A stretch of 64,000 nt of DNA from Rhynochetos jubatus (taxonomy: Eukaryota; Chordata; Aves; Eurypygiformes; Rhynochetidae). Location of the stretch: the NCBI GenBank assembly GCA_027574665.1, contig CM050653.1, positions 43,970,118 to 44,034,117 on the forward strand. The letters run 5' to 3'. Shown piece by piece: positions 1 through 12,500 of this stretch. A program made the translations under genes and the position numbers. Under the pieces are notes generated by a model. It saw only the letters and a program-made list of their open reading frames with translations. It was not told the DNA's origin and searched no databases. Numbering within the stretch: the stretch's first letter is position 1; each line of letters begins with the position of its first letter.

Positions 1-3000
1 TGATGCAGCAAGAATAATTTTGTAGGTGTTTTTCTGAACTGGCCCAATGCTGAGATTTCCTTTTGTGATGTTTTAGAGACTTTAGTTTATTTACGTAAGC
101 TGTTTGAAAACTTTCCAAAAATATTAATGAGAGAAAGCAACGAGAAGAATTAAACAAGTTAGTATTTACAGAGAGAGAGATAGCTCAACCATACAATAAA
201 GCTGTGTAAGCAACAAGTCTGTTCCTCGTTCCATACTGTAAACAGAGGAATAAGCTTGAATACAGTCTCCCCCCATGTCAGTGAGAGATTCACACATGCT
301 TACAAGTGAAATGCTTGCTTACACAAGGAAACAACTCTGTATTATGGCATAGATTAACTAACATGATGTTAAACACATTATAAAACAAGCCATTTCCTCC
401 TGAGTAAACAAGCCTATAAAGCGAACAGGCACAGAAAAAGGAAATTTGATTCTGAAATCTGTATACTTCAAAAGCAGATTCCTTTTATTTAGTCAATTTA
501 GTTAAGAGGCTGTCTTATTTCGCCAGATCCCTGGTAAACAGAAGAAAACACACTTGGAAATTGCTGGCAAATGGACATGTTTTCACAACATTTGTTCCTG
601 ATTTGAAATTATTCGCTTACTTCAGATACGGAGACCAGCCTTAGGTCCGAGGTGAAAGAAACATTAAAGTGTCTCAACTTCTGATTGAGACCTATCGCCT
701 CCATCGCAGGCCACGTTCTGGCTTATCAGAAGAAAACACCATTTAAAGGCAATTTTCTTTGCAGTGTCTGGGAGGACTGAGCAATTTACACCACTTGACT
801 GACCAGTCAATAAATGGGGATCTGGCAGATTCTTGGGGAGCATTTATGTGAGACTGGGACCCAGTAATGTGGCTGCTTCTACTTCAGTTGAACACGGTTA
901 AGACTTTTTAACGTACTTCTTCCCTGGGCTGGGGGACATCCGAATGCATGACACAATAAACAGAAAATAGAATATATAGAAATTTCAGATTTTTTCTATC
1001 AGGACAATTTTCAACTAGGATCTTTTGGGAGAGTCTCTGGGGCTGAGGTTAGGAAAGGGCTTACATAGGACCGAGTTTTCTATTCTAAGGTGGCTGGAAA
1101 TCCTACCAAAGTCAGACGTGGAGTTACCAAGTGAACTTGCTAAAACAGTGCCAAAAAACTGGTTATGCCACAGCCTTCACTACACGAATGAGGTCTTTCC
1201 AATGTGTTTTTCAGTAAAGATGAGCTTATTTAGGACAACTGAGGCTACATTCTTCCCAGTACACAGATCTCCACTGTGACAGGATGAGGACTTCTGATTA
1301 CAAAATCGTTCCCTATAAAGGGCTTAGTTTCATCCCTTGCTTTATTCAAATGCATTAGGATGGCAAGACAGAAAGTGGTGCTGGGAAAAATGATGGAAAA
1401 AATCAGTTTGAGAAAAGAAGGAAGCTTGCTTGTCATTTGAAAGCCATAATGGAAGTGTAAGGCTGGAAGGAGAAGTCCTCAGCCTCCGTTCTCAGGATGG
1501 GAAGGCACACAACTGGTGTGCAGGTACCTGCTTGTGAAAGCAGTCTTCACCTTAGACGTGGAGTTGGGCAACTCAGAGCTCCACAAAATCCCTCTCAAGG
1601 TTGCACTGCTGTAGGCCTCACATGTGATCTGCTTTAGAAATGATGCCTTGTCTAATGGAGAATCAACATTTCTAATTAGTAAGAGAGAAGCAGCATTCTA
1701 ATCTGTAAGTCATAGTCAATGACTGTCATAGAAGAATTAAACTTCACACAAATAAGACCCGGCTTTTCGTGAACACAGCGTATGTTCCCTACAGCAAGAT
1801 ATAATACCAACAACAGTTGAAATTGCCATTATAATTTCCTTGGCAACAACAACTTGGAACCCTTGCTCACACAGATGTTTTTTGCATGATAAAAATGACA
1901 TTTGTGTTATTTTCTTTCCCATTTTCAGTTCCAGCTCATCTCCTTGGTTGAGCTGCTGGTGATACCTTCTCTCATCGTTGCTTATTCACCCATAGTATGA
2001 GTGGTTGTGTGCATTCAGTGACAAACGACCAGCCTTTGAGTCAGAGCCACCACCACAGAAAGAACTACAGAACACTAGTCACGCTGAAATTCACACCGCA
2101 AAAATAACGTGTAGTTTAACCCATGAACACTAGAGTTATATTACTTATCTTTATCACTGCTTATCTTTATTATCCTAATCGCGCTTGTTTAAGTCTTGTG
2201 TATTGAAAGCAAACAGCTGGAGTAAATGGCTATGAGCTACAGAAATGTTCATCTTGTGGTCTCTGGTTCAGTGCTAGCCTGGATGGCTTCTGTCCAAATT
2301 GCTCATACTCGGATGCTCTTTGGTGGTCTGCATCTAATGAATAGTTTTTTACAAATCCATTTCTTAGCGGACAAATGTCCCAAGTCATAAGAATATCATT
2401 GCTGATTGCGGCCTCAATGGATGGAGGAGGAAATACTCTTTGGCTCATGTGCTAGCTCTTGGTCGAGGCACTGAGAATGCTGTGGGAACTCATGCCAGAC
2501 AGCTAGATGCCTGCCTTTACTGGTTATTCACAGGGTAATTAGGAATGTATCTGTACCAATCGCTGTAACGGAAAGTTACTCTTCACAAACGCCATATTTG
2601 ATGTAATAGTTTTAACAGAAAAATGTTCTGCTTTTTTCCTAAGGCAGAGGGAAGGCATGGTGGAGATATTTCAAGCCATGTTACTGTTTAAATAACTTGA
2701 ATATGATCAAAATCAGCAATAGTTCCCCTATACTGCTTCTGATAACTTAGCAGAAATTTAGCTTCCTAAGAAAGATTTAAACATGCCACTTTATGTATTA
2801 AGAAGAAAAAGTGTTCCTCTGTCAGATCCTATTAAACACAACTGTGTGTGTATGTATTTTTGTCACAGTTTTTGCACTTTTACTGGTTTTGATGCCTTCA
2901 AAATAATCTTCTTTTAAAATTAATGTACTTGCCGATTGTATATTGTGAAACGGAGAGCAGCTGTTTCCTCACAACTGTACGCATAGCCTTTTGAAGAAAA

Positions 3001-4112
3001 TTTTGTTTATTAATAGTAATCTGTTTTTCACAGCTAGCCATTTCTTAGATAAAAGGGTAAACCACAATTTTTGTTTCATGTTCCCAGCATACTGAAGAGA
3101 CAGATGCAATTGCAAGAGACTACTTACGCTGAGGGCAAAACTTACTACAGCTTAATGTGACTTAATGACCAAAAAATGTGTATCATTTATAGATGATATA
3201 GTACTCAGCTAAGATATTATTATGGTCAATGAGTACTCTTTCCTGCCAGTTGGTAAAAGGATTTGGAATTAAATCTGTTTTTATTTTACATGTTCAAGTA
3301 GACACACTCAACGCAACCAAAATAACCAAATGAGTAACAAAAATGGGATTTAGTCCTTGCTACTAATCTTTTTCTAGACACAAGCTCACATATAAGACTA
3401 TATATTTTAACTTGAAACACAAAACTGAGAGAAAGGGGGAAAAAACGCAGGACTGAAGAAAGGCTATTTTACAGCTACATAGACACGTAAACACCTCCAG
3501 GAACTTTGCTTAATAAGGCCAGCTACTTGCAGCTATCACTCCACGGCCCATGACAATCTTTGCATGAAAGCATTTCTTTCTCCCCCAGGCAACACTATCA
3601 AGTTAGTGCAGTTCCCTTGAAATACATAAATGCTGTATTTAAAGCTAAATGTATAGCATATGGAAGGCTGGAGCTGCACTCTGGAGAGCACCCCCCTCAC
3701 CCTCTCGAAGGCACTCAGGCATGCCAACAAACGTCCCTATGAAATGCGGCAAATATGACAGGGAAAATGTCAGAACACAGAAATTTCCTGTACGTTTTAA
3801 CTTGTGTCAAGAGACCCTTTTGTGTAATAGAGACACCACAGGGTTCACAACTGATCTTGAACTACCTCAAGACACGATGTACACAATGAAGCAGTCAACT
3901 CAGCAGTGTTTAATACATGAGCACTGTTTCCCTTATGGGATACACTACTTAGCTTTTCCTAAAGATACCAAAGTGATTGACATATTTCTTTACCAAACTA
4001 GGTGTATTCAACCCCAATGCAGAGAAGCTGTGAGCAACAGTCAGCTTTCCCGGGAAGAGAACGCTCAATCCAGTGCACTCAAGAGTTGATCCGGTCTTCA
4101 GTGATGCCAGTG
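1..4112. other. AT-rich unique sequence, no gene seen
   Basis: No recognisable exon, RNA gene or repeat was seen. The longest open frame is 146 codons at 3649-4089 on the plus strand. It is overlapped by a 70-codon frame on the other strand and its translation resembles no family I know, so I treat it as chance. A slightly GC-richer patch around 2230-2520 also gave no match on either strand. Confidence 0.7.
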
Positions 4113-4145
4113 ATAAAGCTCCCACTGACTTCAATGTGTTGAAAT
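4113..4145. repeat. possible ancient sauropsid repeat fragment
   Basis: The words CTCCCACTGACTTCAATG occur here. The 'cactgacttcaatgg' core belongs to an old palindromic repeat scattered through turtle and bird genomes, and better copies lie at 9541 and 13795. The family assignment is from memory and this copy is very short, so it could be coincidence. Confidence 0.25.
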
Positions 4146-7100
4146 GCACAAAAAAGAGCACTTATGAGCCACTTTTAAGCACATAAAATGTGCATGCGGT
4201 TGTGCTTGCAATTTTACAATCTCCTATTTTTAGTGAGTCTTGTTAAAAAAAAAAAATAAATGTATTGCGTGTGCAATTGTACATTCAAATTTATGTTGAC
4301 CTACTTTAAATTGTTTCCCGTTTAGCATGTTAGGAAACGTATTCTAAACTGTATCCTCAGATGATCAAAAAAATCCCACCCCAAACCTTCAAAATCAAAA
4401 GGCAGCGGATGGTGGTGTGGTCCCTGCAACCGCCAAGCTTTGATCAAGGTTTTTCTGTTACAGCAATGTTTTAGAATCACACAAAAATATAAACCAAGCT
4501 TGTCAGTTGACTTCCTTTCCTATCACTTCTGAGGGGTCTGAGATTGTGCAGAACAATTTAAATACAATTCTCTGACATTCGGCACTGAAATGCCAGTTCC
4601 TGTGTGAAAGGAGAGAAGGCAGTAATTTAGAAGTCTATTAACTTGTTTGACAAAACTAGATTTATTACATTTTTGGCGTGCATTCCTTTATAAGCTAATA
4701 TGCCCTATTTAAAGAATATTTCTATTTTTATTTGCATTTTTACATTTATTTTTAAGTAGATTTGTCACTAATAGGGATTATTGTTGGGTTCAGGACTCAA
4801 ATCTTACTACAATTACAAAAATTGGAACACTTTTACATGAATATTTTCTCTGCAGAGGTAAAAGGTCAAACTGAGTAACTAGATGTGAGAAAATGAATTA
4901 GTAAACCAAAGGAAAGACAATCAGTCTGGTGTCAAGGTTAACTTTCTGTTATTTATTGTAGGGGTTTTATTTTTTGTTAACTTCTAACAGTATGCCAAAC
5001 CAAGGCTCCAGCTTGCTGCGCTGCCACAGATGAAACTACACAAATAGAAACAAAGTCTAAAAATCACACCCCCTTTCAGAACCCCACCCCTGATCTGCAG
5101 CCACTCCCTCCTAAAAAATCTGGAGCAAAGAAATAGCTTTTTTGTGGAAAATCAGGAAACTGAGGTCCTGGTAAACTGACAGGTAAAGTAAATTTATCTT
5201 CCTCAAAAATATAATTGTGTGAATAAGAGGTGTTCAGAAATGTGAGGGGCCAGCTGCCTCCTCGGATGTGACTGTAAATACTGCTTAAATATAGAACCAT
5301 TATGTTTACAAATAGAAATTATACACAGCATGTCTTGCAAAATCTGCCATTGTCCAGAGGTTTTTTTTTTGTGGTAAACAAACCAGCACGAACAGTGGGA
5401 AGTAAAAGTGATTAAAAAATAATTTTATTTGTAGCAAGTGAAGCAGTATTCGAAAAATCAACTGCCACTGCTCTTGAATTGACATTGCTGTCTTATTTTC
5501 TTCCTCTTACTTTAACTTCACAAACCAAACATATATATTTTACTTCACAAATAGAAGAAAGTCTGCAAAAATCAACTTTTTCTCAGCTTGCATGCTTTGC
5601 AGAATTTATCTAAAGTATTGTAACACTCAGAAACCCATACATCTCATTGTGTAAATAATTTTATGTCTGAACTTTCATGTATTTCCAAAAAACATCAGGA
5701 GAGATTTAGTGCAAGTGAGATGGCACTTCTACAAATATAATTTCAATTTAGGGTTATAATTCTGTCATATTAGGATTTCCTAGTAATGTTAATTAAAAGT
5801 TTTGTATTGACATATCTCTTGTCCAAAAAATCAGATACTTTTTTCATCCCTTTTCATCTCAGTTTCTCTATAACAGCCACGAGTATTTTTCATTTGTGGG
5901 CTATAAAGCATTACAGTTATTCATTACATATGGCATCGGCATACCTGTTACAGCTACCTAGTGTGCATTTCAATACTAAAATACATTTCTCAGTTTAATA
6001 CGCTACTAATGAATCAAATAAAATTCAAGTGGTTTGGGGCTTCAGCTGACACTTTAACTTATTATCCCTGTAATCACATGATGAGCAGAAGTGGCCTTCT
6101 AACTCTCACTCCATGTTCAGGCGGTTGTAGTGAAACTCACCATAATATTCTTGCACTGTGGTTTAAAATTACTTCCAAGTTTCAGGAAATATATTTACAT
6201 GCCCATTCATCTTATTTTTTTCAGGAGGGTTTCTGTTACGCTAGCCACCACAGATGCCCATAATTAAATATCCAAAACATGCATATCCAAATATACAGCC
6301 AAAATGGGGGGTTTTAGCATGTTAAACAAAAGACTGTGCTGTGTCAAAATACTTGCAGACCTCCTCATCAGAGACTGATCCAGAACCAGAAACTCCTGAC
6401 TGGGGAGTGGGGGTGGGCAGCCCTTCCCTTGGTGAATACCTCTGCAAACCCTTTGACAACCCACGCTTAAGACGTTCTTCGGTCACTCAATAAAACTACT
6501 TATAAAGGCACAGGGAAGGAAAAAGAGAAAGGTTCGGAGCAATGCCCAGTCCTTTGCTGTGGGCTTCCCACCACCACTGAGGAGAAGATCCAGCCTCTGG
6601 CTGTCAGGGAATGATGTTATAGTTACTTCTCTGCAGTCACACGTACCACAGCTGGCAGTCATTGCTCTGCAATATTTAAAGCTTAATAACATGTTGCTGC
6701 AAATACTTTCTACCAGGTGACGCCAATGAAAATATTCACAGCGCTATAAGGAGGAGTCATTAATTATCTTCAGGTCTCACAAAATGTTAGGACCTAGTAC
6801 CAAAAATACATATGGACATGAACAACAATGTTTTGGGCACATAAAGCTACTTAAGGACACGAAGTCTTCAGGACTCACGCTTCCAAGCTGCAGCCTGCTG
6901 GTTTTGACAGCAATGTGAAAAGTGTGTTCCAGGAATTGAAACACACTCCTTTTATAGCCTTATTTTTCAGCCAGTCCACTACCAGGTGACACTAATAAGC
7001 AAGGCCTATTTAGTTCTGTTGGGCAATGAATAAACTCCATTATCGAAGGATGGACTATTTCAGAACAAGACCTAAGACTTTTGTGTTGGATTTTAAGGGG

Positions 7101-8318
7101 TTGTTTTTGCTTTCTGCAGGTAAAGAGCATGAGATCAGTACCCACTGCAGGCACAGAATACAAGGCTTGTTACAACCTCAGGGGAACGTTACCATCAGGT
7201 TTTCATCTGTTCAGCACAAGTTCAAAACCGGGGCATCCTGCGTGGAACATCTGCATCTGTCGCACCACGCGACAGTGGGAAACACATCCTAGAGCTAGGA
7301 CTGAAGGGTCCTAACCTCTTCACAACACCTTGGTGTGCTAGTGGCTGTCTGTTGTAATTGACGATACAAATAGGTTCAGCCTCATCACAATACATCCTGC
7401 AGGGAGAGGAAAATGAGAAAACACACTGTGGTACCTCTAATGAGTAGAATACCTCAGCCCATGTTCAGTCAGATTCACTGATTACAAGGCATCTATTTAC
7501 TCTAAGCTGGGCAAGCAAAATCTCTGTCAATGGGTAGAATAAACACTATTTAGAGTGGAACCATTTGTAATATGCTTTAATTGGCAATTTTCCCTCAATG
7601 AATAATAGAACATCTTTCATATGAGGATTCTGCGGCTCTGCAATTTTTGTGTCCCTGTATTAGGAGATATGAAAACTGATGCACAGAATAAATTCTCTTA
7701 ATAACAGAGCTTAGAATAATACATCCATTATCACAGGGATCACACTTGTCTTCTATAACCACATGAATGCCATCAAAGCAAGAAAGCAACGTAAAACACC
7801 CACATGCTTAAAATCAACATCTTCTTTTCGGAACAGACGGCAATATAAAATATGAATTAAGAGCAACTTCACATAAATGAAGGAAAAAAACTTTCTGAAG
7901 ATACCTGACTCTTTAGAAACTGTGTTTACACTTGTAACGTTTCTTCTGCATGAAGGTAAGGCCAGGATGTTCAGTCAACAAAGAATAACGGCATATGCTT
8001 TTTGTACGCTACACAGAGGCTTGCAGATTAGACAGATTGACAAGGGCAAAATGTCACTGAGGCTGTCTTTCAAAGGGACAGCTGAATGAGTTCTGCACAA
8101 ATTTCATCTGCTCCAGGGAAAAGGTAACCTGAAATGATGAAGTCCAGTTGACTTGGTGCATCCAGGAGCTGGAACACACTCTCACAGAAAACCTCTGGGT
8201 GTTGATAAGGCGAGTATTGTTGGCGGCTATACTGTACAGTTTCAACTGCACAAAGTTTTAATCCTTTGTCTTTTAAAAAGGCTTTTATATGCTCAGTTAT
8301 TCTCACTTAAGTTGGGCA
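4146..8318. other. AT-rich unique sequence, no gene seen
   Basis: Contains a run of 12 A at 4245-4256 and short T-runs near 5361. The open frames are all 100 codons or less and lie in several frames of both strands. No splice-bounded exon, promoter or known repeat was recognised. A G-rich patch at 6300-6430 and the stretch at 7026-7314 have overlapping frames but no family resemblance. Confidence 0.7.
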
Positions 8319-8525
8319 GTACCTATCCCTCAAGGGTCTGTACTGGGACCAACACTGCTCAATATCTTCATCAATGACACAGAGAGTGGGACTGCGTGCA
8401 ACCTCAGCAAGTCTGCGGATCGCACCAAGCTGAGTGGTGCACTTGATATCCTTGAGAGAAGGGATGCCATCCAGAGGGACCTTGACAGGCTCGAGCAGTG
8501 GGCCCATGTGAACCTCATGAGTTGA
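8319..8525 (+). pseudogene. CR1 reverse transcriptase fragment (dead)
   Basis: Sixty-eight codons of the central palm region of a CR1 ORF2 reverse transcriptase, open upstream by chance to a Met at 8289. The domain order is normal: the PQGSVLGP block, then LFNIFIND-like residues, then the catalytic motif, then DLDRLEQWA. The motif is changed from the usual FADD to SADR, losing the second of the paired aspartates needed for metal binding. The frame ends at TGA 8523-8525, caused by a one-base loss compared with the family ('CATGAAGTTCAAC' in family copies as I recall them, CATGAGTTGAAC here). Not expected to make a working product. Confidence 0.85.
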
Positions 8526-9295
8526 ACAAGGCCAAGTGCAAGGTCCTGCACCTGGGTCAGGATAACCCCCAGCAGTAATACAGACTGGAGTACTAATGGA
8601 CTGAGAGCAGCCCTGCAGAGAAGAACTTGGGGATGTTGGTGGATGCAAAATTGGACATGACCCAGCAATGCGCGCTCACAGCACAGAAGGCCAACCGTCT
8701 CTTGGGCTGCATAAAAAGAAGCATGGCTAGGAGGTCGACAGAGATGATTCTGCCCCTCTACCCCACTTTCACGAGACCCAACCCGGAGTATCGCATCCAA
8801 CTCTAGGGTCCACAGTACGATACAGACATCGACCTGTCAGAGCAGGTCCAGAGGAGCGCTGGAACACCTCTCATATAAAGAAAAGCTGAATGAGTTGGGG
8901 TTGTTCAGCCTGGAGAAAAGGCGGCTCCAGCATGATCTTATTGTGACTTTTCAGTACTTAAAGGGAGCTTATAAGAAAGATGGAGTGATTTTTTTTACCA
9001 GAGCCTGTAGTGACAGGACAATGGGCAATGGTTTTAAACTGAAAGAAGGTAGATGTAGATCAGATACAAGAACTTTTTTTTTATGAGGGTGGTGAGACAC
9101 TGGAACATGTCGCCCAGAGAAGCTGTGGGTGCCCCATCCCTGGAAGTGTTCCAGGTCAGGTTGGACGGGGCTTTCAGCAACCTGACATGGTGAAAGATGT
9201 CCCTGCCTATGTCCCCTAGTCCAAGGGTTGGGCTAGGTGGTCTTTAAAGGTCCTTTTCAATCCAAGCCATTGTGCTTTTCTATGATTCTATCATG
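8319..9295 (+). mobile_element. CR1 LINE, 5'-truncated, inactive
   Basis: Non-LTR retrotransposon remnant in sense orientation. The left end falls inside the reverse transcriptase: the frame from 8319 reads [20 protein letters not shown], the conserved block B of CR1 reverse transcriptase. The catalytic block follows, but CR1 elements usually have FADD and this copy reads SADR (8412-8423). Further along, fragments of the normal CR1 C-terminus are recognisable in shifted frames: [20 protein letters not shown] around 8660-8725 and GLFSLEKRRLQHDLIVTFQYL at 8895-8970. A missing base near 8519-8521 and a stop at 8523-8525 break the frame. The right end, TATGATTCTATCATG, matches the CR1 3' tail, which uses short ATTCTATG-like repeats instead of poly-A. 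Divergence is moderate. No target duplication was seen, as usual for CR1. Confidence 0.95.
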
Positions 9296-9540
9296 TTGCT
9301 CTGTATTAAAAAATAAACTGAAAAATCATAATATATCATACTCTAAGAGTATATACACATTTCCAAGATTTTATTTTCACCAGAATAAACACCTACTTTT
9401 CTTTACGTTTCCCAGTGTGTTCTTGTCAGCATACAGTCTTTCAAGAGTTCACCAGTACCAACTAGAGCTGCTTGTAGCAGAATGAAAAACCCTGCTTCTA
9501 GTAGATGCATATGTAAAAAACCTCTCATAAATTAAAGTAA
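9296..9540. other. AT-rich spacer, no feature seen
   Basis: Short unique sequence between the CR1 tail and the next repeat fragment. An 82-codon open frame that starts inside the CR1 tail runs through it and is a chance frame. Confidence 0.6.
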
Positions 9541-9598
9541 TGGGCCAAACATTGTCATGATACAATTCACTGACTTCAGTGGAGTTGCACTACCTTAC
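9541..9598. repeat. ancient palindromic sauropsid repeat fragment
   Basis: Begins TGGGCCAAACATTGTC and carries CACTGACTTCAGTGGAGTTG, close to the 'gggccaaatt ... actgacttcaatggagtta' pattern of an old interspersed repeat common in turtles, crocodilians and birds. I do not recall a reliable family name. The similarity is clear over about 50 bases, and the far arm is missing or eroded. Confidence 0.45.
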
Positions 9599-12500
9599 TT
9601 AAAGATTAAACATAGCTCAGTGAGCTCATTAGGAAAATAAAGGACTGCAGAAATGATTTTTTGAAATATGAAAGTGGATTGTGTAAGACCACAATGGAGC
9701 AACAACATAAATAGAAGGATAAAGATGATTGCACAAAACACAGATCAATATTGTCAGAATATGATCTGATGTAAAGAAACACACACACACTTACTACAAA
9801 ACCAAGAATGAAATAATTTCTTGCAGGTTCAATGCAAAAAACATTTTACCCTTACAGAAAAAACTTATAAAAGGCTTCCTCTCTTCAGAGAAGGCAACAG
9901 AATGGAAGGGAATGAAAAGTGGCAGGTAAAACCTCTGCATCTCCAAAGTTAGAAAATGAAAATGTTTCATTACAAGACGAGGAAAAAGACATAGCTGATC
10001 AAAGTCAGTCAACTTGCTTATTTATATCTCAGCAAACACCTCGGGTCTGCACTCTGTCAGTCTGCAGAAAGAAAAAGATTTTTCTGACCTCGTAAATTGG
10101 GAAGAAATGGCTTATGTACTGATCTATTCAGCTCAGCAGATACTTGGCAGCATTTATCTTGGGTCTCACAGAACCAGATGCACCTACCATGAGGGTGATT
10201 GCTATGGAGTTTCTCAAAGTCAAGAGGAAAAATCTTCATTTAAGCAACTGGTATGTCACAGTGGTGTCACGTTGACTCTGGCCTAATTGCCTGACATCGC
10301 TGAAGATGGTAACCACTGAACACTATGGTTGTCGCTATTCTGCAGCTCTGCACACAGCAGAGCTGAAGTATAGTGAGCCACGACTTCTAAAAAATCGTCG
10401 GCAATGTCATATTGAAAAGTTATGAGGAGATGACACCTTGTTTATGTCCGGAGGTGCCATTCCGCTTCCCAAATCATTTGCTATCCAGAGATCACCACTA
10501 AAAAGTTGCAATGTAGTGCTGTATCAGCACAGAATCATCTGAAGAGAGCAACATGTCTAACCATACAGCAGCAGCTGAATTTGTCCTGGTAATATATATT
10601 CACATTCATCAAGAATAACTTGGTATGTGAACAGGAAATAAGGTGTTTATTCACTAGCCTAAATGAGGTTTTGCAGTATCATATTCATTCACTCTTAGCT
10701 AAGTATGCAACCTCGCAAGATCCATGTATGGATTACATGCTCAGAGTAGACTGCAGACAGAATTTACTATTTTTTAAATTATGTTAACTTTCTTAAAAAT
10801 ATGTATCTTGAAGAAAACTCTTAAAATTTACATTCTGTAGTTGAAAAGTCCGGAGCCTGCCTCCCATTTGAACGGGGTATTTGAGAAATACAGCCGTACC
10901 GTCTCCTGTTCAGACCGTAGTGCACATCCACTGATAGCGATCACGTGTCAGACCCGTGGCTACGGAGAGAGAGCTTCTTCCATGCATTGTTTCTAAAATT
11001 AGTACAACTATTTTGTATCTTCTGTATGTGTTACCTCCTCAGAACAGATGTAACCTGAGTCCTTTTCAGATAAATATCTGTTCTCTGTATCCTGATGGTT
11101 TCCTTTAAATAAATATCAGCATGGTCAATTGGCTCTGCTACATTGCTGCAACCTCTAGAGTGAGCAGGACTGGCTACCGAGCAGATGCTCTGACAACTAC
11201 CCTTTTAAGCGAAAGTAAAATGCTGTAAAAGAAGATGCACCTGGTTTTATTTAAGATTTCACATTACCTCTTCAATGGTTTCTGCTCACTGACAGGCAAA
11301 CACATGACCTAGGCATCAGCAGCTAGAATTACCTATTTGCTGAAAGTGTGTATTTGCTGACTTAATGTGTTTAGCATTTGTCACATACACAGAGGAGTTG
11401 ACAAACAGAATCTTCTTGTCCTTACTTAATAATTTTGTGGAGCAAGAAATGACTCAGTTCATTCTTCTTCCTTACTTTACTTGTTCCTAACTATGGTAGT
11501 GTGCCAAGAAACAGCTCACAGCCATTTCCCTTCTCTAACATACAAAGTCAATTTCCAGCTGGCAAATGAAACACAATGTTGATTAGGAATGTAATATATT
11601 TGAAACATTTGACCTTTAAAACACAAAAAACTTGCATCTGAAATACAGTAAGGTTGTCACATATCCACACAGTCATATCAAATCAGGAAATGCAGGTTTT
11701 TGAGATTGATTAATGCTGACATTGCAGTTTCCTGATTTTTGTATGTATGTGTCATAGTCCTAAATCTGGGAAAGGAACACTGCCAAGTCCTTGACTTCCC
11801 AAATATGTTTGACTTTTAAACTGCTATCCTCTTGTGGAATTATGTTATATATATTCCAATTATATTATGTTTAACTAAGATCTTAGATTTTACCTTCAAA
11901 CTGACAAAGTGTATCAAAGCAAACATGTGAGAACTTGAAACTGAAATACACTCTAAACCTTACCTGTTCCATGCTAATTGCCATGTCAAAAGCCATCAAA
12001 GTCTGAACTTCCTTCATGCTATTTGGAAACTCATCCCCTGAAATATAAGTTCTAGGAAGAGCTTGAAATTGTTTTCCTGTGCTGATATAAACTGATTTGT
12101 GTGCTCAACCATTGTCTATTAGGTGTCTAACAATAAGAAGCACAAAAAATGGATATGAGAAACTTTCAGTTATGTACCATTCAATCACTTCAATTCAATT
12201 CATTTCCTCCTTCTACATAAGTGTGGACTCAAATTCTATCCGTGTGGAGGACGGCATATTTAGATCTTATGCTTCAGAGATTACTGCACCAGTTAGTTCT
12301 ACCCAGGACTTTCTGCCTGAAGCTGTGGGAAAAATAAAGGTTTGGAACATATTCTGGGATTCAGGTTTTCCTCCTGGAGATTAAAAACAATTCACCATTT
12401 GTCCCAGTCCTGCTTTAACAAGACTGAAAACAAATTTGTACTGATTTCAATACTAATTAAGCTCTTCACAAATACAGGTTTGTATTTTGTTTAGTTGAAT

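Noticed and set aside
3649-4089. 146-codon plus-strand open frame as a gene
   Set aside because: No motif, no start context or splice signals, an antisense frame overlaps it, and this length is reachable by chance in AT-rich DNA read six ways.
8307-8800. 113- and 156-codon minus-strand frames as genes
   Set aside because: They are antisense readings of the CR1 reverse transcriptase region.
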